Below are positions 8,847 through 19,140 of a stretch of DNA of 64,000 nucleotides, piece after piece (within the stretch, counting starts at the first letter, position 1; each line of letters starts with the position of its first letter). The notes under the pieces were generated by a model, which saw only the letters and a list, made by a program, of their open reading frames with translations, had not been told where the DNA came from and searched no databases. Source of the DNA: Azonexus hydrophilus DSM 23864 (GTDB taxonomy: Bacteria; Pseudomonadota; Gammaproteobacteria; Burkholderiales; Rhodocyclaceae); assembly GCF_000429605.1 (NCBI RefSeq), contig NZ_AUCE01000012.1, positions 558,001 to 622,000 of the forward strand, given 5' to 3'. The position numbers and the translations under genes were made by a program.

Positions 8847-10595
8847 ATGTCCGCAAAATCCGCAGCCCAGCATGACACCCTCGAACTCGACGGACTGAGT
8901 CCGTTCGAATCCCTGGGAAAGTCGGTCAGCAAGGCCATCGACCCCTTCGGTGTGACGACCTCGTTGCTCAGCGCGCAAATGGCCTGGCTGATGCACCCGC
9001 AGGAACTGGTTCGCGCCGTCAATGCGCTGTCCGGCGACCTGCTCGCCCTGCAGGCCCACGTCACCCGGCGGGCGCTCGGCATTCCGTCCGATGACGTGAT
9101 CCAGCCCAACGCCGACGATGCGCGCTTCGCCAATCCGATCTGGACCGATTCGGCGTCCTGGGACATTGCCAAGGAGTGGTACCTGGCCTTCACCCACCGT
9201 CTGCAGGACATGTATTTCGAAACCCCCGGCCTGTCGGACAAGGAACGTCGGCGGGCCGCCTTCTGGCTGCGCAAGTGGCTGAACATGGTGGCGCCGACCA
9301 ATTTCTTCTGGACCAATCCGGTCGCCCTCGAACGTGCCGTCGCCACCCAGGGCGAAAGCCTGCGCCGCGGCTGGGAGAATTTCCAGCGTGACGCGAAGGC
9401 GAAGAACATCCAGATGGTCGAGCCAGACGCCTTCACTGTCGGCAAGGATCTGGCGACGACGCCGGGCAAGGTGGTGTTCCGCAACCGCCTGGTCGAACTG
9501 ATCCATTACACGCCGACCACCGACAAGGTGCGGGCGATGCCCATCGTCATCGTCACGCCGTGGATCAACAAGTTCTACATTCTTGATCTGAACGCCAAGA
9601 AGAGCCTGGTCAAGTACCTGACCGACCAGGGTTTCTCGGTCTTCATCACCAGCTGGAAGAATCCCGATGCGGACATGCGCGACGTCCGTTTCGACGACTA
9701 TCTGCTTGAAGGCGTCAATGAGGTCGTCCGTGTCGCCGGTGAGTTCTGCAAGCAGCCCAAGGTGCATCTGGTCGGTTACTGCATCGGCGGAACGCTGGTG
9801 TCGACCTACATGGCCTGGGCCAACAAGCGTTTTGGCGAAGATCAGGTGCCAGTCGCGCACTGGACGCTGTTCACCACCCTGACCGATTTCTCGAACCCCG
9901 GCGACATCGACGTCTTCATCGACGATGCCTGCATCAGCGCGCTCGAAGAGTCGATGGCCAAGAAAGGCTATCTCGACGGCAACGAGATGGCGACCTCGTT
10001 CCGCCTGCTGCGCTCGAACAGCCTGGTGTGGAGCTACTGGGTCAACAGCTACCTGCTCGGCGAACCCTTGCCGCCGTTCGACGTGCTGTTCTGGAACGTC
10101 GACTCGACGCGCATGCCGCAGGCCATGCACGCCTGGTACCTGCGCGAACTCTACCTGAACAACAAGCTGATCAAGCGCGATTCGCTGACCGTCGCCGGCG
10201 AACCGATCGACCTCGACCGCATCGTCCAGCCGCTTTATGCGGTGACTGCCGAGGACGATCACATCGCGCCGTGGAAGCAGTGCTACCGCATCCGCAAGTA
10301 CGTCAACGTCAAGGCGCCGGTGCGCTTCGTGCTGTCGACTTCCGGGCACATCCTGGGCATCGTCAATCCGCCGGTCAATCCGCCCAAACGGGCTTACTGG
10401 ATTGCCGAACCCGAACGTAACGAGCACTGGGAGCAGTGGCAGGAACGTGCCGAGAAGAAGCCCGGCACCTGGTGGGAAGACTGGACGGCCTGGCTGGGCG
10501 AACGCAGCGGCGAGCTGGTCGAGGCCTACCCGGCGACCAACCGCAAGTTCCCCGGGCTGGCCGATGCCCCGGGTACCTACGTGCTGGAAAAATGA
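8847..10595 (+). CDS. phaC: class I poly(3-hydroxyalkanoate) polymerase
   Basis: Polymerises (R)-3-hydroxyacyl-CoA into storage polyester on carbonosome granules. The 582 residues match class I synthases: N-terminal domain, then an alpha/beta-hydrolase core with the lipase-like box GYCIGG (nucleophile Cys312), catalytic Asp471 in AEDDHIAPW and His501 in SGHILG. The conserved W-rich PNFFWTNP-like segment before the core is also present. GGGAGA lies 8 bases before the ATG. No phaA, phaB or phasin gene is adjacent. Instead the stop overlaps (ATGA) a chemotaxis-like gene, linking PHA synthesis to an oxygen-sensing module by position. Confidence 0.96.
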   Translation: MSAKSAAQHDTLELDGLSPFESLGKSVSKAIDPFGVTTSLLSAQMAWLMHPQELVRAVNALSGDLLALQAHVTRRALGIPSDDVIQPNADDARFANPIWTDSASWDIAKEWYLAFTHRLQDMYFETPGLSDKERRRAAFWLRKWLNMVAPTNFFWTNPVALERAVATQGESLRRGWENFQRDAKAKNIQMVEPDAFTVGKDLATTPGKVVFRNRLVELIHYTPTTDKVRAMPIVIVTPWINKFYILDLNAKKSLVKYLTDQGFSVFITSWKNPDADMRDVRFDDYLLEGVNEVVRVAGEFCKQPKVHLVGYCIGGTLVSTYMAWANKRFGEDQVPVAHWTLFTTLTDFSNPGDIDVFIDDACISALEESMAKKGYLDGNEMATSFRLLRSNSLVWSYWVNSYLLGEPLPPFDVLFWNVDSTRMPQAMHAWYLRELYLNNKLIKRDSLTVAGEPIDLDRIVQPLYAVTAEDDHIAPWKQCYRIRKYVNVKAPVRFVLSTSGHILGIVNPPVNPPKRAYWIAEPERNEHWEQWQERAEKKPGTWWEDWTAWLGERSGELVEAYPATNRKFPGLADAPGTYVLEK

Positions 10596-11167
10596 GTACC
10601 GACCTGCTGCGCATCGTGCGCATCAACGAGGAGATCAAGGCGGTCGTCGGGGTCGCCTTCAAGATCAACATCATGGCACTCAACGCCATTTTCCTCGCCA
10701 AGCGCGCCGGTACGGCGGCGCTGGGTTTCGGTGTGCTGTCCAACGAATTACGGGTTTTCTCGCAAGACCTGCGCACCTGCATGGGCGGCTTGAGCGGACT
10801 GATCCATCGCTGCGTAAACGAGGTCTCGGTCGTCCTGCAGGACGTTCGGAATACCAAATTGTTGCGCGAAGCGGTGGCCGGGACGTCGCGGCCCGAACTG
10901 GGATTGGCGCTGAAACGGCGCGAACTGGCCAACGGCGAGCACCAGGCGCGTCTGGCCAGCCTGCGCCGGCAGTTGCAGCGGGCGCTCGAGGATGCCTTCC
11001 AGCTGGTCGAGCTGGGCGGCGTGCTGGCCAAGTCGGCCAAGATCGAAGCGGCTTACGGACAGGGTTTTGCCGGGGCGCTGGCCCAGGTATCGGGGGAGTT
11101 CGACGGGATCGTCGAGGAAATCCGCAACTCGCTGCAGGCCTTGCAGCGTTCGGAATTTTTCAAATAA
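10592..11167 (+). CDS. soluble, receptor-tip-only methyl-accepting chemotaxis-like protein
   Basis: A 191-residue protein with no membrane segment. Residues about 10-60 resemble the highly conserved CheA/CheW-contacting hairpin tip of chemoreceptors (INIMALNAIFLAKRAG, then GFGVLSNELR, compare NLLALNAAIEAARAGE and GFAVVADEVR). The remainder is predicted helical with LxRxLxRALE-type coiled-coil spacing. Sensor, HAMP and most methylation helices are absent. It overlaps the phaC stop (ATGA) and is followed 19 bp later by a di-iron ODP protein, so the two may form a split soluble oxygen receptor. An in-frame ATG at 10436 was rejected because it lies inside phaC. Chemotaxis function itself is inferred. 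Confidence 0.72.
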   Translation: MSTDLLRIVRINEEIKAVVGVAFKINIMALNAIFLAKRAGTAALGFGVLSNELRVFSQDLRTCMGGLSGLIHRCVNEVSVVLQDVRNTKLLREAVAGTSRPELGLALKRRELANGEHQARLASLRRQLQRALEDAFQLVELGGVLAKSAKIEAAYGQGFAGALAQVSGEFDGIVEEIRNSLQALQRSEFFK

Positions 11168-11186
11168 AACGGATGGCGGGGGCAGG

Positions 11187-11927
11187 GTGAAGAAAACCAG
11201 CACGATTTACCAGGACGGCGATCACAAGTGGGTCGCCATCGTCAGGGACAACGAACGTCCCGGACACCTGATCGATACCAACGAATACCTGGTCATGCAC
11301 GGCGGCAAGGCCATTCTGCTCGACCCGGGCGGTGCCGAGGTCTTTCCGGCCGTGTTCTCGGCCCTGGCCGGGGAATTCGATCCGTCCGCCCTGAGCGGCA
11401 TCTTCGCCTCGCATCAGGACCCGGACATCTGTTCCTCGCTGGCCCTGTGGCTGGAATTCAACCCGGGCATGAAGTGCTACGTCAGCTGGTTGTGGACCAG
11501 CTTCATCCCGCATTTCGGCGGTACGGCCGATACTTTCGTCTCGATTCCCGACGAGGGTATGGACATTGCACTCGACGGGCTGACCCTGCAGGCGGTGCCG
11601 GCGCATTACCTGCATTCCTCGGGCAATTTCCATCTCTACGACCGGCAGGCCAAGATCCTGTTCTCGGGTGACGTTGGTGCCGCCCTGCTGCCGCATGGCC
11701 AGGATGGCCTGTTCGTCGAGAATTTCGATAGCCACATCCGCCATGCCGAAGCTTTCCACAAGCGCTGGATGGGATCGAATGAGGCCAAGCGCCGCTGGTG
11801 CGAGCGGGTAGCGGCGATGGACATCGACATGCTCTGCCCGCAGCACGGTGCCATTTACCGCGGTGCCGATGTCAGGCGTTTCATTGACTGGTTCGATGGG
11901 CTGACCGTCGGCGTCCTGCACGGTTGA
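11187..11927 (+). CDS. ODP-type di-iron metallo-beta-lactamase-fold protein (putative oxygen sensor)
   Basis: A 246-residue protein related to the diiron domain of flavodiiron proteins but without the flavodoxin domain. A GTG start at 11187 follows a G-rich Shine-Dalgarno. Putative iron ligands are in the FDP order: His76, Asp78 and Asp80 in SHQDPDI, His143 in LHSSGN, Asp162 in SGDVG and His220 in CPQHG. The usual H of the HxExDH motif is Ile81, a change also seen in ODP-type proteins. In Treponema an ODP protein acts as an Fe/O2 sensor for chemotaxis (established for that system). The adjacent receptor-tip protein makes a similar role plausible here. O2 reduction or NO detoxification is the alternative. 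Confidence 0.8.
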   Translation: MKKTSTIYQDGDHKWVAIVRDNERPGHLIDTNEYLVMHGGKAILLDPGGAEVFPAVFSALAGEFDPSALSGIFASHQDPDICSSLALWLEFNPGMKCYVSWLWTSFIPHFGGTADTFVSIPDEGMDIALDGLTLQAVPAHYLHSSGNFHLYDRQAKILFSGDVGAALLPHGQDGLFVENFDSHIRHAEAFHKRWMGSNEAKRRWCERVAAMDIDMLCPQHGAIYRGADVRRFIDWFDGLTVGVLHG

Positions 11928-11941
11928 GGCATTTCCCGGTT

Positions 11942-11955
11942 TTGATGCGGATCAA
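11942..11955 (+). promoter_or_regulatory. perfect FNR/ANR box upstream of the hemerythrin operon
   Basis: TTGATGCGGATCAA matches the TTGAT-N4-ATCAA consensus at every defined position. It lies 60 bp before the hemerythrin ATG, in the spacing expected for class II activation, and an FNR protein is encoded at 18312-19055. Confidence 0.85.
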
Positions 11956-12014
11956 GGCCGTCGGGGGCGGGCGGGGCGGACAATCGTCCCGACCCAACCC
12001 CAATGGAAAACATC

Positions 12015-12458
12015 ATGACGATCCGGGAATTCATGAGCGACGATCACCGCCACTGCGATGATCTTTTTGCCCTGGCCGAGCAGGCCGCCGCCGATGGCAG
12101 CCTGACCCGCGCGCGCAGTAGCTTCGGCAATTTCCAGATGGCCATGCTGCGCCATTTTCTCGGCGAGGAGCAGACCCTGTTCCCGGCCTTCGAGGAACGT
12201 ACCGGCATGCGCATGGGGCCGACCCAGGTGATGCGCATGGAACACGAACAGATGCGCGAACTGATGGTGGCTGCCGTTGATGCGCTGGCGCAGGACGACG
12301 CTGAATCCTTCCTTGGTCAGCTGGAAACCCTGCTGATCATGATGCAGCAGCACAACATGAAGGAAGAGAACGTGCTCTACCCGATGTGCGACCAACAGTT
12401 GGCCGCCGAGCAGGACAGTTTGATCGAACGCCTGCAGGGCGATCTGCAGACCGCCTGA
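12015..12458 (+). CDS. hemerythrin-like HHE domain protein
   Basis: A 147-residue four-helix di-iron protein of the hemerythrin HHE family. Candidate ligands are His11, His47 and Glu51 (HFLGE), His77 (EHEQM), and His113 with Glu117/118 (HNMKEE). The start at 12015 gives MTIREFMSDDH, typical of the family, and has GGAAA upstream; an ATG at 12003 has no ribosome site. The protein probably binds O2 or NO under microaerobic or denitrifying conditions (inferred), consistent with the FNR box upstream. It is the first gene of a tight four-gene operon with DUF2249, a polytopic membrane protein and SirB. Confidence 0.9.
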   Translation: MTIREFMSDDHRHCDDLFALAEQAAADGSLTRARSSFGNFQMAMLRHFLGEEQTLFPAFEERTGMRMGPTQVMRMEHEQMRELMVAAVDALAQDDAESFLGQLETLLIMMQQHNMKEENVLYPMCDQQLAAEQDSLIERLQGDLQTA

Positions 12459-12682
12459 TGACGCGCCAGGCCGAACGCGTCGTCGACGGGCGGTTCATGG
12501 AACCGCCCCAGCCCTTCGTGGCGACCATGGAAATGCTTGACACCCTGCAGCCCGGCGAGGAAATGCAGTTGCTGCTCTACCGCGAGCCGCACCCGCTGTA
12601 TCGCGTCCTGCAGCAGAACGGACATGGCTGGCGGACCGAATTGCAGGACGATGGCACCTTCGTGGTCACCATCCGCTGCTGA
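12458..12682 (+). CDS. DUF2249 domain protein
   Basis: A 74-residue protein consisting of one DUF2249 domain. The hallmarks are EPPQPFVATMEMLDTL, the LYREPHPLY loop and a short final strand. The fold is TusA/SirA-like, and the family is repeatedly found beside hemerythrin and denitrification genes, but its biochemical role is not established. The ATG shares its first base with the hemerythrin stop codon (TGATG), so translation is coupled. The short length is normal for the family. Confidence 0.88.
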   Translation: MTRQAERVVDGRFMEPPQPFVATMEMLDTLQPGEEMQLLLYREPHPLYRVLQQNGHGWRTELQDDGTFVVTIRC

Positions 12683-12688
12683 GCTTCC

Positions 12689-13971
12689 ATGCAAGCCCTG
12701 CTGTCCTACGATCAAAGTCCGCCGCTGTCGGCGCCGCTGCGTTTCTTCCTGACTGCACCGCTATTCCTGGTTCTGGCTGGCGCCTTGGGCGTGCTTGAAG
12801 GCGAGGCGTTGTTTGCCTCGCGGTGGACGCCGGCGGCGCTGGCGGCAACCCACCTGGTCACCGCCGGTTTCATGCTGCAGATCATGGTCGGGGCGCTGAT
12901 CCAGATCCTGCCGGTGCTGGCCGGCGCCAACCTGGCCCGGCCGCGTCTGATCGCCGGCATCGTTCATCCGGGGTTGGCGCTCGGCGCGCTGGCACTGGCA
13001 TTGGGTTTCCTGCAATCGGCGCCGGGCTGGCTGCACGCCGCCGGGGTGCTGCTCGGCGGCAGCCTGACGGTTTTCATCGGGGCGGCGGGGCTGGCCATCT
13101 TCCGCGTACCGTCGACCAGTCCGAGCATCCGCGGACTCAAGCTGTCGGTGATCGGTCTGGCGGTGACCGTGGCGAGCGGCTTGTTCATGCTGCTGGCCCT
13201 GGCCGGTGGCTGGGCCGTGCCGCTGATGCCGCTGGCCGACCTGCACGCTGCCTGGGGGCTGGGCGGCTGGGCCGGCATCCTGCTGGCGGCGGTGGCTTAC
13301 GTGGTGGTGCCGATGTTCCAGCTGACGCCGGGTTACCCGGCGAAACCCGCGTGGCGTTTCCCGTTGCTGTTGATGGCGGCGCTGCTGTTGTGGAGCCTGG
13401 CCTGGGCCGTCTCCGCCGAAGCGCTGCAGCGTCTGGCTCAGGCGGCGCTGGCCGTCGGCGGCCTGCTCTTCGTCGGGCAGACGATGAAACTGCAGGCGGC
13501 GCGCCGCCGGGCCCGCCCGGATTCGACTTTTCGCTACTGGCAGGGAGCCTTGTACGCGTCGCTACTGGCCTTGCTCATGCTGCTGGCTTCGGCCGTGCAT
13601 CCGCCGCTGGCCGGGGTGCCGGCGTGGATGGGCGTGTTCGGCGTCCTGATCCTGCTTGCCGGCCTGTCCGCCTTCATCATCGGCATGCTCTACAAGATCG
13701 TTCCCTTCCTGCTGTGGCTGCACCTGCAGCCCTTGGCCCGGCCGGGCAAGCCGGTGCCGCCGATGAACAAGCTGCTGGCCGACAAGGATGGACTGGGGCA
13801 ATGGCGCCTCTATCTGGCCGCGCTGCTGCTGGCCGTCGCTGCGGCGATCCGGCCGGACTGGCTGGCCGTGCCGGCCGGACTGTGCCTGATGGCTACGGCT
13901 GGCTGGCTGTGGTGGAACCTGGCGGCCGGCACGCGCAACTATCGGCGGGCCCGGCTGACGGCGGTCAGCGC

Positions 13972-13975
<4 letters not shown>
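12689..13975 (+). CDS. polytopic membrane protein, NnrS/heme-copper oxidase subunit I-like
   Basis: A 428-residue integral membrane protein with about 12 hydrophobic helices and short loops. The segment with THLVTAGFMLQIMVGALIQ and the later HxxWG (DLHAAWGLGGWAG) resemble the helix-plus-histidine pattern of NnrS and cytochrome oxidase subunit I relatives, so haem or metal binding is possible. I cannot assign it firmly to NnrS from motif reading alone. The context (FNR box, hemerythrin, DUF2249, SirB) suggests a role in nitrogen oxide or low-oxygen respiration. It begins 6 bp after the DUF2249 stop, and its own stop overlaps the sirB start. Confidence 0.72.
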
Positions 13976-16089
<2,114 letters not shown>

Positions 16090-16198
16090 TTACTGTGTTT
16101 TTTCTGTTTCGTGTGTTTGGCTCAGCCAAGCAAGTTGATGGACCAAGGATGTTAGTTGCACTGGCTGGTCTTGATAAGTCGGCAAGTTTGAATAAGAC

Positions 16199-16217
16199 TG
16201 TTTCCATTAAGGAAACA
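16199..16217. repeat. 19-bp palindrome before the LysR gene, candidate operator
   Basis: TGTTTCC-attaa-GGAAACA is a perfect 7-5-7 inverted repeat ending 11 bp before the lysR start and lying in the divergent rnk/lysR gap. It could be an autoregulatory operator, though the position would make it overlap the lysR leader. Confidence 0.5.
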
Positions 16218-16228
16218 ATGGATGTGCC

Positions 16229-17164
16229 ATGCACGACATCAACGACATGCTGCTGTTCGCCCAGGTGGTCAAGGCCCGCAGTTTTTCCGGGGCGGCCTTG
16301 CGCCTGGGGATTTCCAAATCCCGGGTGAGCAAGTCGGTGGCCCGCCTGGAAGCCGCGCTTGGCGTCCGCCTGCTGCAGCGCAGTACGCGGCGGCTGAGCC
16401 TGACCGAAGTGGGCGAGGCCTATTTCGAGCATTGCGACCGCATCCTCGACGAACTGGCGCGCGCCGACAGCACCATCGGCAGCCTGCACCAGACGCCGCG
16501 CGGCAAGCTGCGCTTCAGTGCGCCGGTGGCTTTCAGCACGCTGCACGTGGCGCCGGCGCTGGCCGATTTCATGCTGCAGTACCCGGAGCTGTCGGTGGAT
16601 ATGACGATCAGCGACCGCCTGGTCAATCTGGTCGACGAAGGCTACGACCTGGCCTTGCGTATCGCCCCGGAGCCCGGCGGCAACCTGGTTGCCCGCCGAC
16701 TGGCGCCGATCCGGCGGAAGATCTGCGCCAGCCCGGCCTACCTGTCGCGCTGGGGCGTGCCGCAGGTGCCTGCCGACCTGGCCCGGCACAACTGTCTCGA
16801 CTACACCTATCTGACGACGCAGGGTTTCTGGCACCTGCAGGGGCCGGACGGCGACATTTCGGTGCCGGTGTCAGGTTCGCTGCGCATCAACGACGACGAG
16901 GCGCTGTCGCAGGCCGTCCTCGGCGGTCTCGGCCTGGCGCTGCTGCCGACCTTCATCATCGGCAGCGAACTGCAGGCCGGAAGGCTGGTCGAAGTGTTGC
17001 CGGGCTATGTGCCGATCGAGCGCTTCATCTACGCCGTGCATCTGCCGAATCGCCATCTGCCGCTGAAGGTGCGCGCCTTCATCGATTTCCTGCAGCAGCG
17101 CTTCGGCGAACAGCCTTACTGGGATCAGCCCGGCGAACGCCTGTGGCTGGGCCTGAGTCGATAA
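16229..17164 (+). CDS. LysR-family transcriptional regulator
   Basis: A 311-residue regulator with an N-terminal winged helix-turn-helix (AQVVKARSFSGAALRLGISKSR in two parts; LEAALGVRLLQRSTRRLSLTEVG) and a periplasmic-binding-protein-like effector domain. It belongs to the DsdC/AaeR-like branch that has a YFEHCDRILDEL linker. The effector is unknown. The PQQ sugar dehydrogenase gene starts 13 bp downstream on the same strand, so the two probably form one unit rather than the more common divergent regulator-target pair. A palindrome at 16199-16217 may be its binding site. Confidence 0.93.
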   Translation: MHDINDMLLFAQVVKARSFSGAALRLGISKSRVSKSVARLEAALGVRLLQRSTRRLSLTEVGEAYFEHCDRILDELARADSTIGSLHQTPRGKLRFSAPVAFSTLHVAPALADFMLQYPELSVDMTISDRLVNLVDEGYDLALRIAPEPGGNLVARRLAPIRRKICASPAYLSRWGVPQVPADLARHNCLDYTYLTTQGFWHLQGPDGDISVPVSGSLRINDDEALSQAVLGGLGLALLPTFIIGSELQAGRLVEVLPGYVPIERFIYAVHLPNRHLPLKVRAFIDFLQQRFGEQPYWDQPGERLWLGLSR

Positions 17165-17177
17165 CGAGGAAATGCCG

Positions 17178-18308
17178 ATGAAACGTCTGTTGATGGTCGC
17201 CGGTCTGGTGGCTGGTCTGGGATTGCCGGCGCAGGCCGAGGTGCTGCGCAGCGAACGCGAGGATTTCCGGGTGCGCGTGCTCAGCGAGGGGTTGGTGCAT
17301 CCCTGGGCGCTGGCTTTTTTGCCCGACGGTCGCATGCTGGTCAGCGAGCGGCCGGGACGCCTGCGCTTGCTGGCGGCCGACGGTCGTGTCGATCCGCGCC
17401 CGGTGGCGGGCGTGCCGGCCGTTGCGGCGAGCGGACAGGGCGGTTTGCTCGACATCGTGCTGCATCCGGACTTTGCCGCCAACGGCTGGATCTACCTGAG
17501 CTACGCCGCGGCCGGCGAGGGCGGGGTCGGTACCGAGGTGGCGCGCGGACGCTGGGTGTCCGATGCCGCCGGTCACCGGCTGGAAGACCTGCGGGTGATC
17601 TACCGACAACGGCCCAAATCGTCCGGCGGGCAGCATTTCGGCTCGCGCCTGGTGTTCGACCGGGATGGCTTCCTGCACATCAGCCAGGGCGATCGCGGCA
17701 CGATGGCGCGGGCGCAGCAGCTCGACGATCTGGCCGGCAAGCAGGTCCGGCTGCACGATGATGGTCGGGTGCCGGCGGACAATCCCTGGCGGGGAGTGGC
17801 CGGCGCGCATCCGGAAATCTTCAGCGTCGGCCATCGCAACGTCCAGGGGGCGGCGCTGCACCCGGTCAGCGGCGCTTTGTGGACCCATGAACACGGCCCG
17901 CAGGGCGGCGACGAGATCAATATCGTGCGCAAAGGACGCAACTACGGCTGGCCGGTGATCACCTACGGGGTGAATTACGTGATCGGCACGAAAATCGGCG
18001 TCGGCACGCATCGCGAAGGGTTGGAGCAACCCCTGTACCAATGGACGCCGTCGATTGCCCCGTCGGGCATGGCCTTCTATGGCGGCGAGCGTTTTCCCGC
18101 GTGGCGTGGCAACCTGTTCGTCGGCGCGCTGAAATACCAGATGCTGGTCCGCCTGGAACTCGACGGCGAGCGGGTGGTACATGAGGAGCGCCTGCTGAGC
18201 GGGCGCGAAGGCCGGATTCGCGATGTTCGTCAGGGGCCGGACGGCTTGATCTACCTGCTTACCGACGCGCCTGACGGCAAGCTGCTGCGTCTTGAACCGG
18301 CGCGCTGA
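17178..18308 (+). CDS. secreted PQQ-dependent aldose sugar dehydrogenase-type protein
   Basis: A 376-residue beta-propeller of the GdhB/YliI (Asd) family. The signal peptide is MKRLLMVAGLVAGLGLPAQA, so it should be periplasmic. Recognised segments are HPWALAFLPDGRMLVSERPG, GGLLDIVLHPDF, GGQHFGSRLVF, SVGHRNVQGAALHP and HEHGPQGGDEIN, which contribute PQQ and Ca2+ contacts in the family. The ATG at 17178 has GAGGA 7 bases upstream; the ATG at 17172 overlaps that spacing. Substrate and cofactor dependence are inferred. No PQQ synthesis genes are in view. Confidence 0.9.
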   Translation: MKRLLMVAGLVAGLGLPAQAEVLRSEREDFRVRVLSEGLVHPWALAFLPDGRMLVSERPGRLRLLAADGRVDPRPVAGVPAVAASGQGGLLDIVLHPDFAANGWIYLSYAAAGEGGVGTEVARGRWVSDAAGHRLEDLRVIYRQRPKSSGGQHFGSRLVFDRDGFLHISQGDRGTMARAQQLDDLAGKQVRLHDDGRVPADNPWRGVAGAHPEIFSVGHRNVQGAALHPVSGALWTHEHGPQGGDEINIVRKGRNYGWPVITYGVNYVIGTKIGVGTHREGLEQPLYQWTPSIAPSGMAFYGGERFPAWRGNLFVGALKYQMLVRLELDGERVVHEERLLSGREGRIRDVRQGPDGLIYLLTDAPDGKLLRLEPAR

Positions 18309-18311
18309 AAC

Positions 18312-19055
18312 TCAGGCGCGGTGGTTCATCAGGGCCTTGAGGCCGTTTACGTTGAGAATGCGGATGTGCTTCTGCTGGACCGCGATGTAGCCTTCTTCCT
18401 GGAACTTCGAGAAGGCGCGCGAGACGGTTTCCAGCTTGAGGCCGAGGTAGCTGCCGATTTCCTCGCGCGTCATGCGCAGGTAGAACTCGGCATGCGAGAA
18501 ACCACGGGCGGTGAAACGCTGTGACAGGTTGAGCAGGAAGGCGGCCAGCCGCTCTTCGGCGCGCATCGTGCCGAGCAGCATCATGACGCCGTGGTCGCGG
18601 ACGATCTCGCGGCTCATCACCTTGTGGAAGTGGTGCTGCAGGTTGTGGATCTCGCGCGACAGGCTTTCCAGCCGGTTGAACGGGATCGCGCAGATCTCGC
18701 TGTCCTCGAGGGCGATGGCGTTGCAGGTATGGTGTTCGGTGCTGATGCCGTCGAGGCCCAGCAGTTCGCCGGCCATCTGGAAGCCGGTCACCTGGTCGCG
18801 GCCGTCTTCGAGCAGCACGTCGGTCTTGAAGAAGCCGCTGCGGATCGCGTAGATCGAGTCGAAAGCCTCGCCGGCACGGTACAGGTGATCGCCGCGTTTG
18901 ATCCGGCGGCGGGTCGAAATGAGGTCGTCGAGACGCTCGAGTTCTTCAAGGCTGAGACCGAAGGGCAGGCACAGTTCGCGCAGGTTGCAGTTGGAGCAGG
19001 CCGTCTTGATGACGGTCAGCGTAATTTCCTGATTCAACGGGATTGTGCTGGGCAT
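18312..19055 (-). CDS. fnr: FNR-type oxygen-responsive transcription regulator
   Basis: A 247-residue CRP/FNR protein whose oxygen-labile [4Fe-4S] cluster ligands are all present: Cys20, Cys23 and Cys29 in CSNCNLRELC plus Cys111 in HHTCNA, the same spacing as E. coli FNR. The C-terminal HTH (REEIGSYLGLKLETVSRAF) carries the E-xx-SR pattern that reads TTGAT half-sites. The ATG at 19055 is used because the TTG at 19061 is not credible. It is divergent from hemN, with an FNR box between them only 17 bp before its own start, suggesting autoregulation. It is the likely regulator of the box at 11942. Confidence 0.95.
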   Translation of the reverse strand: MPSTIPLNQEITLTVIKTACSNCNLRELCLPFGLSLEELERLDDLISTRRRIKRGDHLYRAGEAFDSIYAIRSGFFKTDVLLEDGRDQVTGFQMAGELLGLDGISTEHHTCNAIALEDSEICAIPFNRLESLSREIHNLQHHFHKVMSREIVRDHGVMMLLGTMRAEERLAAFLLNLSQRFTARGFSHAEFYLRMTREEIGSYLGLKLETVSRAFSKFQEEGYIAVQQKHIRILNVNGLKALMNHRA

Positions 19056-19072
19056 TGGCAACCTGCGTTGGC

Positions 19073-19086
19073 TTGATCCATGTCAA
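19073..19086. promoter_or_regulatory. FNR box between fnr and hemN
   Basis: TTGATCCATGTCAA differs from TTGAT-N4-ATCAA at one base. It is centred about 61 bp before the hemN ATG and close to the fnr start, so it could activate hemN and modulate fnr. Confidence 0.75.
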
Positions 19087-19140
19087 CCGGAACTGCGATC
19101 CATCCCCACATAATCAAGCCTAAACTTGGCGCTATGTTAA

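Noticed and set aside
8676..10427. Long open frame on the minus strand opposite phaC
   Set aside because: No recognisable domain, biased composition typical of the antisense of a GC-rich gene, and phaC on the other strand has full catalytic motifs.
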